Assembly (NCBI GenBank): GCA_017469955.1
Contig: JAFUFJ010000020.1
Span: 62,001 to 126,000, forward strand
DNA length: 64,000 nt
From: Prevotella sp.
GTDB taxonomy: Bacteria > Bacteroidota > Bacteroidia > Bacteroidales > Bacteroidaceae
Direction of reading: 5' to 3'
Each line of letters opens with the position of its first letter. Position 1 is the stretch's first letter. Of the stretch, positions 26,451 through 35,762 are shown piece after piece. A program made the translations under genes and the position numbers. Below the pieces are notes generated by a model. The model made no database searches and was not told the origin of the DNA. It saw only the letters and a program-made list of their open reading frames with translations.

Positions 26451-29399
26451 ATGAAACGATTTTTTTCGATACTGCTACTGCTGACTGTGACGTGCTCGGC
26501 AATGGCCCAAAACAAAAGGATTTCAGGAACAATAGTCGACAATGACACACAGGAAAGGCTGATGCAGGTGACGGTCCAGCTGCTGAAACCAGACAGCACG
26601 TTTGCTGCAGGAGCCGTGTCAAACACCGAAGGGCAGTTCACTCTGACCGCTCCGAAGAACGGGAAATATCTGCTCAAGCTGTCAAGCGTGGGCTATCTGA
26701 CGACCATCCAGAACATAGAGGTGGCCAAAAGTGCCGACGTCAGCTTAGGAACCATCCGCATGAAGACCGACGCCGTGATGCTGGCTGAGGCCAAAGTAAC
26801 GGCCAATGCCGTAAAAATGACCATCAAAGACGATACGCTCGTCTATGCCGCAGATGCCTATCGCACACCGGAAGGCTCGGTGGTGGAAGAGCTGGTGAAG
26901 CGTCTTCCTGGCGCACAAGTCAGCGAAGACGGAAAGATAACCGTCAACGGAAAGGAGATACAACGCATCAAAGTAGACGGTAAGGAGTTCATGATCAACG
27001 ACACTCAGACGGCCATGAAGAACCTTCCCACGTCGATTGTCAACCGAGTAAAATACTATGAAGAGAAGAGTGACCTGTCACGTGTGACGGGCATTGACGA
27101 CGGAAACGAGATACCTACGCTCAACTTTGAACTGAGACCCGGCATGAACCGGGGCTACTTCACTAACGTCGACCTCGCTGTTGGCACGCATAACAGATAT
27201 GCAGAACGCCTGTGGGGTGCCTACATGCAGGACAAATTAAGGGTAATGGTCTTCGGAAACGCCAACAATGTAGGCAACAGAGGCTTCGGTCCTGGACGTG
27301 GAAGCAACGGACGACAACAGTCAAAAATGCTCGGAACCAACATCAACTACGAGACGGAAAAGCTGAAACTCAACAGTAACATACGCTGGAACCACAACAA
27401 CACCGACCTTTTCTCGACCACGGCTACTGAGAATTATGTGAGCACCGCGGGAGCTTTCTCCAACAGTCTCAGCCAGAGTTACTCGCGCATTAACTCCTGG
27501 AATGGCAACATTCGCTTAGAGTGGATGCCCGACAGCATGACCAACATCATGTTCCGCCCTGAAGTTTCATTCAGCAAGAACGACTCCCGGTCATGGAGCT
27601 CGTCCGCTTCCTTTAATGCTAATCCCTATGACTTCAGCTACGCAGTCGACCCGTTGGCTGCCCTCACTCAGCTGGTCTCTGAGGGAATAGTACTCAACTC
27701 GCGCGACGGAAAAAACATCGGATACAACGAGAGTCAGCGCATAGGAAGCATGGTTCAGTACAACAGGAAACTCAACAACCTTGGCCGCAACGTCACCTTA
27801 CGGGCCGATGCCAACTATTCAAAGGGAGAGGCCAACAACTTGTCGACCAACAACGTGCACCTCTATCAGGTGAAAAATGCCGACGGAAGCACCGACTCGA
27901 CCTACCAAACCAACCGCTATCGCACCACGCCCACACGTAATTATAGCTATAGTCTGCAAACAACCTACAGCGAACCGCTTTGGAAAGCCACGTTTCTTCA
28001 GCTCAGCTATAAGTTCACTTACGGCTATTCAAAGAGCGATCAGACTACCTATGATTTCTCTAATCTGGGAGAAAACTTCTTCACAGACCTTACTCCCATG
28101 TACCGTGATTGGGACAATTGGCTCGCACGTCTGAACAATCCAACCTTCGGACCTGCCTACATTGACACCGACTTGAGCCGCTTTTCAGAATACAAAAACT
28201 ATACACACGACATCGAAACAACGTTCCGGATGATCCGCGAAAAGTACCAACTCAACGCAGGAATGCTCTTCCAGCCACAACATACCAGCTTCGTTCAAAA
28301 CTATCTGGGAGTACATGCCGACACTGCTCGCAATGTCTTCAACGTCACACCAACACTCGACTTCCGATATAACTTCAACAAACAAAAACAAATAAGGCTG
28401 AACTATCGCGGCTCAACGGCACAGCCTTCTATGGCTGATCTGCTTGACATCATCGACGACAGCGATCCCCTTAACATCACAAGAGGTAACAGAGGTCTGA
28501 AACCTTCGTTCACAAACACCTTCAGAGGAGAATACCGCAATGCCGTCGAAAACCACTTCCAAGCCTTAAGTATCAATGCCAACTTCAGCACTACACGCAA
28601 CAGCATCAGCCAGATGGTGACCTATGATGAGCAGACAGGCGGACGAACCTCCCGACCAGAGAATATCAATGGCGAGTGGAGGGCAAACCTCTTTGCCACA
28701 TATTCTGCATCCATCGACACCGCAGGGGTATGGACTGTCAGGACGTTATCTAATGTGGGATATACTAATAACGTGGGATATGTCACCCTGAATCAGGCCG
28801 AAGGACCGCAAAAAAACTATACCCGGACAACCACGTTGTTTGAGAATATCGCCCTGAACTACCACTATAAATGGCTTGAAGTCGAACCTAACGGATCCAT
28901 CAACTTCCAACATTCCAACAACAAGCTTGTCAATATTGCCGATCCTAACACCTATACCTTCAGCTATGGAGGCTCCATTGACATCGAGCTTCCTTGGGGA
29001 ACACGTCTTAATACCAACCTTAACATGAACTCGAGACGTGGCTATAGTGACAAATCTCTCAATACAAACGAACTCATTTGGAACGGCCAAATATCCCAAG
29101 GATTCTTACGTGGAAAGCCATTAACCGTAATGCTTCAGTTCTACGACATTCTGCATCAACAGTCAAACTTCACACGTGCCGTCAATGCAATGATGAGGAC
29201 TGACTCGCAGAACAACAGCATAAATTCCTATGCTATGCTCCATGTCACCTACAGACTCAATATCTTTGGAGGCAAGAATTCCATGGGAGGTCCCGGACAA
29301 GGGGCTGGGGGACCGGGCAGACCAGACGGCGATCGTCGCAGAGGTTTTGGCGGAGGACGTCCACCTATGGGAGGATTCGGTGGCGGACGACCGATGTAA
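26451..29399 (+). CDS. Outer-membrane beta-barrel protein (TonB-receptor-like, paralogue 1)
   Basis: A 982-aa exported protein. After a signal peptide (residues 1-19, ending AMAQ) comes a carboxypeptidase-regulatory-like domain (ISGTIVDNDTQERLMQVTVQ, to about residue 105), a plug-like segment (TPEGSVVEELVKRLPGAQV ... AMKNLP ... KSDLSRVTGIDDGNE, residues about 125-235) and a large barrel of the OMP_b-brl_3 kind. The last 40 residues are Gly/Arg/Pro-rich (GGGRPPMGGFGGGRPM). It is followed 35 bp later by a paralogue with the same plan. No SusD partner is present, so a polysaccharide utilisation locus is not supported. Confidence 0.88.
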   Translation: MKRFFSILLLLTVTCSAMAQNKRISGTIVDNDTQERLMQVTVQLLKPDSTFAAGAVSNTEGQFTLTAPKNGKYLLKLSSVGYLTTIQNIEVAKSADVSLGTIRMKTDAVMLAEAKVTANAVKMTIKDDTLVYAADAYRTPEGSVVEELVKRLPGAQVSEDGKITVNGKEIQRIKVDGKEFMINDTQTAMKNLPTSIVNRVKYYEEKSDLSRVTGIDDGNEIPTLNFELRPGMNRGYFTNVDLAVGTHNRYAERLWGAYMQDKLRVMVFGNANNVGNRGFGPGRGSNGRQQSKMLGTNINYETEKLKLNSNIRWNHNNTDLFSTTATENYVSTAGAFSNSLSQSYSRINSWNGNIRLEWMPDSMTNIMFRPEVSFSKNDSRSWSSSASFNANPYDFSYAVDPLAALTQLVSEGIVLNSRDGKNIGYNESQRIGSMVQYNRKLNNLGRNVTLRADANYSKGEANNLSTNNVHLYQVKNADGSTDSTYQTNRYRTTPTRNYSYSLQTTYSEPLWKATFLQLSYKFTYGYSKSDQTTYDFSNLGENFFTDLTPMYRDWDNWLARLNNPTFGPAYIDTDLSRFSEYKNYTHDIETTFRMIREKYQLNAGMLFQPQHTSFVQNYLGVHADTARNVFNVTPTLDFRYNFNKQKQIRLNYRGSTAQPSMADLLDIIDDSDPLNITRGNRGLKPSFTNTFRGEYRNAVENHFQALSINANFSTTRNSISQMVTYDEQTGGRTSRPENINGEWRANLFATYSASIDTAGVWTVRTLSNVGYTNNVGYVTLNQAEGPQKNYTRTTTLFENIALNYHYKWLEVEPNGSINFQHSNNKLVNIADPNTYTFSYGGSIDIELPWGTRLNTNLNMNSRRGYSDKSLNTNELIWNGQISQGFLRGKPLTVMLQFYDILHQQSNFTRAVNAMMRTDSQNNSINSYAMLHVTYRLNIFGGKNSMGGPGQGAGGPGRPDGDRRRGFGGGRPPMGGFGGGRPM

Positions 29400-29434
29400 C
29401 AACCTGACATACACGAAAACTATTCCATATAAGT

Positions 29435-32400
29435 ATGCTCAAGAGACTGCTCATATCAATCGTATTACTTGCAGGAGCCATATCCTTGCAGGCTCAACAT
29501 GCCACGCTTTCGGGTCGCATCGTCGGCGGAGATGAGAAAGAAGCGCTGGAAAAGGCGACCGTACAGTTACTGACTGCCGACACGACTTTTGTCAAAGGTA
29601 CCTTTACTGACGAACAAGGATCGTTCACTTTGAGCAGCCTTCAAGCCGGCAAGTTCCTGCTAAAAGTCAGTAATCTCGGCTATAAGACGGTCATTCAGGC
29701 CGTCAGTCTCCAGCGCGACAAGGCGCTTCATCTGGGAGATGTCATGCTAAAGCCCGACGCAATCGTGCTTGATGAAGCCAATGTGACTGCAAACATCCCG
29801 AAGATGGTCATCAAGGATGACACCATTGTATATAATGCAGATGCCTTCAGAGTGCCAGAAGGCTCGGTCATAGAAGCACTGGTCGAGGCGCTTCCTGGTG
29901 CCAAAATCGATGATAATGGGGGCATTACCATCAATGGAAAGAGCGTGAAACGCTTCAAGATGGACGGACGAGACTACATGACTGGCAATACAGAAACGGC
30001 CATGAAGAACCTGCCTTCATATCTTATTGAAAAAGTAAAGGCCTACGATGAGAAGAGCGATCTGTCGCGCTATACTGGCATTGACGACGGTAATGAGGAC
30101 TTTGTGCTCGACTTCCAGACCAGAAGAGGCATGAGGAATGGTCTGATAATGAACCCTGATTTGGGCTATGGAACCGATAACAGATACGGCATTCGCCTCA
30201 CTGCCATGAAACCTCTTGGGGCCATGAGGTATACCTTTATGGGCAATGCCAACAACGTCAACGGGCGTAACTTCACAGGAAGAGGCGGCAGAGGACGTGG
30301 CAATAACAACGGACAGCAGCACACTAAGTCGACAGCACTCGACGTAAGCTATGAGGACAGGGATCAGGTTCTGAGGCTGAACGGGCGCGTCACTTGGGAC
30401 CATAACAATACGGACAACTGGACAAAGACGGGCTCTGAGAATTTTGTCAACACCCGAGGTGGTGCATTTTCGAACAGCATCAACCAGAGTTACTCGCGCC
30501 GAAACAGCTGGACAGGCAACATGAACCTGCAATGGAAGATAGACTCGGTGACGAATTTGTCGTTCCGTCCCAACTTGAGTTTCAGCACAGGCGACCAACG
30601 TGGCTATTCTACCTCGGCCTCGTTCAATGCCAATCCATTCGACTATGTCGACGATGCACTGTCTGACCAGTCGCTGATGACGATGAACGACCTTGACCTT
30701 ATCGTCAACAGCCGGCACAACAAGTCGCTGTCATACAACAGCAACAAGAACGTCAGCAGCAACCTTCAGCTCTACAGGAGGCTCAACAACCGCGGACGAA
30801 ACGTTGCCCTTTCGTCAAGTTTCAACTATCGTGACGGGAAGAACCAGTCGGCCAATCTCTCATCCGTGCATCTCTACCAGGTAGCAGACCGCTTCGGAAA
30901 CGACTCCACCTATCAGACTAACCGCTATAATACCGGCCCAAGCAACAACTGGGGATACTCCTTTGGCGTCACCTATACTGAGCCTATATTCGGCAATGCG
31001 GCACCTGTCAATGCCGGAAGGGGCGGACGTGGAGGGCAGAGAGGGCCCATGTCGCCTGCAGCAGAAGAGACTTCGTCGACACCGTCGCTATTCCTTCAGA
31101 CCAACTACAGGTTCAACTACAGCCATCAAAAGAACGATCCGTCGACCTACGACTTTCCCGATTACGCCGACGAGGCACTGCTTCAAATGCTGAACGACTA
31201 CCGAGAGTGGACGGCCTTGTTCGGCTATCTCGACAATCCATATGAGAGTTATCTGTCAGAAAGGTTGAGCCGTTACTCCGAGCGCACTGAGTATGGCCAC
31301 AACATTGACTTGCAGTTGCGACTCGTACATGCGAAATACAACATGAACGTCGGTGTGTCGGCACAGCCTCAACGCTCGCATTACATCCAGCAATACCTCG
31401 GCTATCCGGTCGACACCGTACGTACGGTTGTCAATGTTTCGCCTACGCTCAACCTCAGATACCGCTTCGACAAGGTGACCAACCTGCAGGTCAACTACCG
31501 TGGATCGTCGTCGCAGCCGAGCATCACCGACCTGCTCGATATCTACGACGACACCAATCCTCTGTCTATTCGCATGGGCAACCCGGGCTTGAAGCCCTCG
31601 TTCACCAACACCCTCTCGGCCAATTTCCAGACACAACGCAAGCAAGTGCTGCAGGAAGACAGCCTCGGTTTCCAGGTTCCGAAGGCCCAACGCCACTGGA
31701 GTTTCACCACAAACGCCAACTTCTCGCGCACAAGCAACAGCATCGGAAACGTCACTACCTACAACGAAGCCACAGGCGGAAGCATCACAAAGCCCGAGAA
31801 CATCAACGGTAATTGGAACGCCCGCTTGGGCACGTCGTTCAACCTTGGCCTCGACACTCTTAACCGTTGGGACTTTAGCGGACGAATAGACGGCTCGTAC
31901 AACCATCACATTGCCTACGTGAATCTCAACCGTACAGCCACGCCCGACCGCAATGTCACCCACACCTATAACATCAATCCCTCGGTCTCGCTGAGCTATC
32001 GTGTGCGTAAATTCAACTTCTCCATCAACAGTTCTACCAGCTTTGCACACACGGAAAACCGGTTGCAGGCCTCGCGAAACCTCTCGACTTGGAACTTCAA
32101 CTACGGCGGAAATCTCGGAGCAACGCTACCCTGGGGCTCGGAAATATCGACCGATGCCCACATGTACTCAAAGCGAGGCTACAGCGATCCGACGCTCAAC
32201 ACCAACGAATTCATATGGAATGCGCAGCTCTCACACGGATTCCTCAGGGGCAAGAAGCTCACCGTCATGCTCCAGTGGTATGACATTCTGAACCAGCAAT
32301 CGAACTTCACGCGCGATGTAAGGGCCAACGGTTGGACCGACAGAGAGGTCAACACGCTCACATCCTACGCCATGCTCCACGTCACCTACAGGCTCAATCT

Positions 32401-32530
32401 CTTCGGAGGCGGTGCCGGTCGTGGAGGCGAAAGAGGAGAAGGACGGGGCTTCAACCGCGGAGAAGGCGGGCGCGGACCTCGCGGAGGCTTCGGAGGACAG
32501 CGCGGAGGAGGGCCTCCGATGGGCTTCTAA
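29435..32530 (+). CDS. Outer-membrane beta-barrel protein (TonB-receptor-like, paralogue 2)
   Basis: A 1031-aa paralogue of the preceding gene: signal peptide (SLQAQ near residue 21), carboxypeptidase-regulatory-like domain, plug-like segment (VPEGSVIEALVEALPGAKI, KSDLSRYTGIDDGNED) and a barrel. Conserved blocks (RKNSWTGNMNLQW-like, SFTNTLSANF, YAMLHVTYRLNLFGG) show a tandem duplication. Internal loops are Gly/Arg-rich (GRGGRGRGNNNGQQ, NAGRGGRGGQRGP), and the C-terminus is a 45-residue GR-rich tail. It is likely co-transcribed with paralogue 1. Confidence 0.88.
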   Translation: MLKRLLISIVLLAGAISLQAQHATLSGRIVGGDEKEALEKATVQLLTADTTFVKGTFTDEQGSFTLSSLQAGKFLLKVSNLGYKTVIQAVSLQRDKALHLGDVMLKPDAIVLDEANVTANIPKMVIKDDTIVYNADAFRVPEGSVIEALVEALPGAKIDDNGGITINGKSVKRFKMDGRDYMTGNTETAMKNLPSYLIEKVKAYDEKSDLSRYTGIDDGNEDFVLDFQTRRGMRNGLIMNPDLGYGTDNRYGIRLTAMKPLGAMRYTFMGNANNVNGRNFTGRGGRGRGNNNGQQHTKSTALDVSYEDRDQVLRLNGRVTWDHNNTDNWTKTGSENFVNTRGGAFSNSINQSYSRRNSWTGNMNLQWKIDSVTNLSFRPNLSFSTGDQRGYSTSASFNANPFDYVDDALSDQSLMTMNDLDLIVNSRHNKSLSYNSNKNVSSNLQLYRRLNNRGRNVALSSSFNYRDGKNQSANLSSVHLYQVADRFGNDSTYQTNRYNTGPSNNWGYSFGVTYTEPIFGNAAPVNAGRGGRGGQRGPMSPAAEETSSTPSLFLQTNYRFNYSHQKNDPSTYDFPDYADEALLQMLNDYREWTALFGYLDNPYESYLSERLSRYSERTEYGHNIDLQLRLVHAKYNMNVGVSAQPQRSHYIQQYLGYPVDTVRTVVNVSPTLNLRYRFDKVTNLQVNYRGSSSQPSITDLLDIYDDTNPLSIRMGNPGLKPSFTNTLSANFQTQRKQVLQEDSLGFQVPKAQRHWSFTTNANFSRTSNSIGNVTTYNEATGGSITKPENINGNWNARLGTSFNLGLDTLNRWDFSGRIDGSYNHHIAYVNLNRTATPDRNVTHTYNINPSVSLSYRVRKFNFSINSSTSFAHTENRLQASRNLSTWNFNYGGNLGATLPWGSEISTDAHMYSKRGYSDPTLNTNEFIWNAQLSHGFLRGKKLTVMLQWYDILNQQSNFTRDVRANGWTDREVNTLTSYAMLHVTYRLNLFGGGAGRGGERGEGRGFNRGEGGRGPRGGFGGQRGGGPPMGF

Positions 32531-32553
32531 GCCGACGAGTTTCACAACACACC

Positions 32554-32587
32554 AAGAGGGACGGGAGCCTGCTTCCGCCCCTCTTTT
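32554..32587 (+). terminator. Terminator after the tandem barrel genes
   Basis: AAGAGGGACGG (32554-32564) pairs with CCGCCCCTCTT (32575-32585) with one mismatch, followed by T. Confidence 0.7.
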
Positions 32588-32668
32588 CTTTACCCTCAAC
32601 CCTTCACTCCAGCCACAAAAACGCCACATTCCCGACCCTTCTGTACATGAAAGGCCGGAGATGTTTTC

Positions 32669-32776
32669 GAGAAAGCTAAGACTTTAGCCCGAGAAGTCTA
32701 TGGGTTATCAGTAAGAAAGCTATCCTTTCTCACCCAGAACTCTATGAGTTCTCGGGCTGAAAGGATAGCTTTCTCA
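32669..32776. repeat. 22-bp module array, family A (five units)
   Basis: Modules begin at 32669, 32691, 32713, 32735 and 32757. End modules are reverse complements (GAGAAAGCTA and TAGCTTTCTC), the next ones in pair as well (AGCCCGAGAA at 32687 and TTCTCGGGCT at 32749), and the central unit is itself AGAAAG..CTTTCT. The array therefore folds into one nested hairpin. It lies between convergent genes. Confidence 0.9.
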
Positions 32777-32797
32777 GGCATCGGGCTCAGCGTTCGC

Positions 32798-34666
32798 TCA
32801 CTTTTTGGCTTGCCATCTGAACCTGTAGTTGAACCTTCGGTTGGGAGCAGTGTCGCCGGTTGTCGAGACAGTGATGATGTTGTCGAGCGACGAAGGGTTG
32901 TCGGCCCACTTGAAGTCGAAAGCCATCGTGCGCCCTTTCTGGCCGAGTATCGAGCGCGGAAGCGTCACTTCCACCCGGCGCCCTTCATAGCTGAGGGGCA
33001 CGTCGGCCAGCCATTTCCAGTCGTTTTCGGCATTGTCAAAGCGGAATACCGTCGTGGTGTGGTCGTCTTTGACGCTGCGGTTGACCAGCAGGTCGTAGCC
33101 CTCCCACCCCGTTGCGGCATCCTGGTCGGCGTCGATGAGCAGGAGCATCCAGTTGTTTTCTGTGTGAGGCGTCAGTAACGAGTCGGTCTCTGCGGCAAGC
33201 TTCACATACCGTCCTTCCACCCTTACCTCAGCCTTTACGATGTCGTTGCGCCCCGAAGAGTCGGTGTAGTGGCAGCCTCCGTAGCCGTTATGGTCGCGGT
33301 GCAGCACGTCGCCCCGCGTGTCTTCATAGCTGACAGGCTTCCTTCCCGTGGCAGCAGGCTGCTCGTGTACGCCCTTGTAGCGGCGGATGTTCTGCACCAT
33401 CTGCATGTAGTAGTTGTCGGTATAGCCCCCCTTCATGGGCTGGATGGTGCGGTTGAACTCCGAGTTATACTGGTCGACAAAGTAGAAAGGATTGTCTCTC
33501 CCGAGAAAAGTCGTGGGCCCCGGCGCCGTGTTGCTGCCCGGAGCAAAGCCAGAACGATACCTTCCGGCGGTCCATTCGTTCCAGTCGTTCAGGTAGATAA
33601 AGGGCGGATCAACCTGTAAAGCCTCGTCCCATCTGTCCTGGAAATAGATGCCATAACCCCCTGGACGGGCCACATTCCACCCCAGCCACGGCACGAAAGC
33701 CGAGTCGGGCAGGTCGTATTCGTCGAGTGAAGGCTCCCCCGTATTCCGGCGCCAGCTCTTCCCTACGACCGACAAGGGATGCTGAGCCGGCGTTACAGCC
33801 ATCTCTTCCACCTCGCCATGGTGGCGTGAAGCCAGCTCGAAAGGCGACTTCTCCATCACGCGAGGGTCGTGAAGCTCATAGCCAAACGCCCAGTTGTCCT
33901 CGGTGCCCACATAGGGTTTACCGCCCCAAGTGTCGTATCCCCACCACATGTTGCGCAGGGTAAAGAACGACTTCACTTCGTCACTATAGTCGCTCTTCTC
34001 ATACTGATTGGGCGTAGAGTCTATCTGTGGTGTGGCATTATAGAGCAAAAGCGGGCGGTCTTCCCACATGAACCAGAAGTCGCTATAGCGCCTTTCTCGG
34101 TAGATACGCTCATAAAGCTGCTGCACAACGCTTACCACCGGGCCGTTGAAAGCCCAGAAACAAAACTGAGGAACACGGTTGCCCAGCCGGCGCATGCGCT
34201 GCATTTCGTCGAAAAGCACTTCCCATTCGTCCCAATAGAGCACAGCATTCGTCACGTCAAGTATCAGGACATCGACCCCAGCATCACTGAGCATTGACAG
34301 ATCATGACGAACTACCCAGCGGTCTTGGCTCAGGAAATAGCCCCACTCGGGTTCGCCCCAATGCAGACTCCACTCCTTCCAGACGGGATTGTCGATCTCC
34401 TTTCTCGCATTAGGGTCTTGAAGAAGCGTCTGAGTTACGTCGCCTCCGTAGGGCGACTGAAGGCCGTATTTACCCTCGTCGTGCCACGTAATATGGAATA
34501 TTCCCACCGTTCTTTGCTTGTCTTCCTTCAGGGGAGCCGTCTCGAATGTAGGCATCTGACGCCCTAAACCGTCGGTGGCAACCCACGTGTCTGCCTGCTG
34601 AGCTGCCAACGAAAGACACCACATCAGCAGCATTACCGTCATGTTTCTTCTCAGGTTTCCTGTCAT
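32798..34666 (-). CDS. Exported TIM-barrel glycosidase-like protein with CBM9-like C-domain
   Basis: A 622-aa protein. A signal peptide (residues 1-22, SLAAQ) precedes a TIM-barrel-like domain with the features HITWHDEGKYGLQSPYGGD, LDVTNAVLYWDEW and FIYLNDWNEWTAGRY (Asp and Glu candidates). This recalls the GH71/GH99-like groups. Residues about 480-620 look like a CBM9/DOMON carbohydrate-binding fold (LLLIDADQDAATGWEGYDLLVN). I could not fix the exact family; the catalytic pair needs a structural comparison. It is preceded by the D-family repeat array, so expression control there is possible. Confidence 0.65.
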   Translation of the reverse strand: MTGNLRRNMTVMLLMWCLSLAAQQADTWVATDGLGRQMPTFETAPLKEDKQRTVGIFHITWHDEGKYGLQSPYGGDVTQTLLQDPNARKEIDNPVWKEWSLHWGEPEWGYFLSQDRWVVRHDLSMLSDAGVDVLILDVTNAVLYWDEWEVLFDEMQRMRRLGNRVPQFCFWAFNGPVVSVVQQLYERIYRERRYSDFWFMWEDRPLLLYNATPQIDSTPNQYEKSDYSDEVKSFFTLRNMWWGYDTWGGKPYVGTEDNWAFGYELHDPRVMEKSPFELASRHHGEVEEMAVTPAQHPLSVVGKSWRRNTGEPSLDEYDLPDSAFVPWLGWNVARPGGYGIYFQDRWDEALQVDPPFIYLNDWNEWTAGRYRSGFAPGSNTAPGPTTFLGRDNPFYFVDQYNSEFNRTIQPMKGGYTDNYYMQMVQNIRRYKGVHEQPAATGRKPVSYEDTRGDVLHRDHNGYGGCHYTDSSGRNDIVKAEVRVEGRYVKLAAETDSLLTPHTENNWMLLLIDADQDAATGWEGYDLLVNRSVKDDHTTTVFRFDNAENDWKWLADVPLSYEGRRVEVTLPRSILGQKGRTMAFDFKWADNPSSLDNIITVSTTGDTAPNRRFNYRFRWQAKK

Positions 34667-34679
34667 TTTCGTTGTTCTT

Positions 34680-34761
34680 CTTGATGCATTATCCTGCCTT
34701 TCTTGATGCGTTTCGTTGCTTTTTTTGATGCATTCTCCTGCTGTTTCCGATGATGTCAGGA
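34680..34761. repeat. 22-bp module array, family D (four units)
   Basis: Units begin at 34680, 34702, 34724 and 34746, all 22 bp apart: CTTGATGCATTATCCTGC, CTTGATGCGTTTCGTTGC, TTTGATGCATTCTCCTGC and TCCGATGATG. Only one copy is seen in this window. It starts 14 bp above the ATG of the glycosidase-like gene. Confidence 0.8.
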
Positions 34762-34766
34762 CCGCT

Positions 34767-35762
34767 TCAGCCCGGCTTCACACAGGGAAGGCTTTCCCTT
34801 GCCAGGCGTTCGGCTTCCCTTCGTGCGACTTTTCCGTTAGGAGTCATCGGCAGACGGGCAACCTCGCAATAGCACCTGGGTTGCCAATATTTGGGAAGAA
34901 CCTGCCCGCAAAGATGTTGAAAAGTGGGTATATCGCCGGAGAGGGCAAGCAAAACCACCGCTTCTCCGAACTTTTCGTCAGGCCGTTTCGTAATGCAAAA
35001 CGGCCGGTCAGCATGTCTGTGTAGCAACGATTCGACCTCTTCAATCTGTATTTTCACGCCTCCCGACACGATGACATTGTCTCTTCTACCCAGTATTTTG
35101 AACCGCCGATGGTCGATATCCAGCACGGCAATGTCGTTGGTCGTCAAGGATTCTGCACATAAATGGGGAGCATCTATCACCAGACAACCTTCATTATCCA
35201 GCGAGAGTGCTATGCCTTCAAATGCTTCATACCACTCACTCGCCTGCGCTCCGTTAAGCCTTCTCAGTGCGATGTGCGAGAGAGTTTCGGTCATTCCGTA
35301 GGTACTCCATACGTGATTGGGAAAGTTTCTCAGTTGCTTTTCCAGCCGTTCGTCGACAGAACTGCCACCTATTATCAGGTGACGTATCTGTCTAAGACGT
35401 TCGCTTTCAATAGGATTCTCAAGGGAGTTGTATACCTGCAAGGGTATCATGGCACAGAGATCAATCGCACAAGGCAAGTCGTTCGCAAGAGGATGTCCCG
35501 TCGGAGCCGTGCTGAAGAGGCGCAGTTCCCTCTCTAAAGAGCGCACGACCATCATCTTTCCGGCAATGTAGTCGAGGGGCAAACACAGCAAAGCCGTGTC
35601 GCCTTCGTGCAGGTTCAGGTAGTCACACGTCATCCTGGCCGAGGCCAGCATGCGCTTTTTTTCCACAAGAATGGGCTTGGGCTGCCCCGTAGAACCGCTC
35701 GTACAGACCGTCATCCGGTCGTCTTCACGCTGCCATTCGGCTAAGAACGTCTGCAAATCCAT
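34767..35762 (-). CDS. menE: o-Succinylbenzoate-CoA ligase
   Basis: A 331-aa short AMP-forming ligase. Visible motifs are the P-loop TSGSTGQPK near residue 22, YGMTETLSH near residue 155, GRRDNVIVSGGVKI near residue 235 and the C-terminal PNGKVARREA. It lacks the first 80-100 residues of typical acyl-CoA synthetases, which is usual for Bacteroidetes MenE. It activates o-succinylbenzoate in menaquinone synthesis. The gene overlaps the menC 3' end by 22 bp (35741-35762). Confidence 0.92.
   Translation of the reverse strand: MDLQTFLAEWQREDDRMTVCTSGSTGQPKPILVEKKRMLASARMTCDYLNLHEGDTALLCLPLDYIAGKMMVVRSLERELRLFSTAPTGHPLANDLPCAIDLCAMIPLQVYNSLENPIESERLRQIRHLIIGGSSVDERLEKQLRNFPNHVWSTYGMTETLSHIALRRLNGAQASEWYEAFEGIALSLDNEGCLVIDAPHLCAESLTTNDIAVLDIDHRRFKILGRRDNVIVSGGVKIQIEEVESLLHRHADRPFCITKRPDEKFGEAVVLLALSGDIPTFQHLCGQVLPKYWQPRCYCEVARLPMTPNGKVARREAERLARESLPCVKPG

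Noticed and set aside
31256..32050. A 264-codon antisense frame in the second barrel gene
   Set aside because: It mirrors the barrel reading frame, which has strong paralogue support; codon bias of the sense strand produces such frames.
26451..34666. A polysaccharide utilisation locus (SusC/SusD plus glycosidase)
   Set aside because: No SusD-like lipoprotein is present, the barrels lack the SusC N-terminal layout, and the glycosidase-like gene is on the opposite strand.
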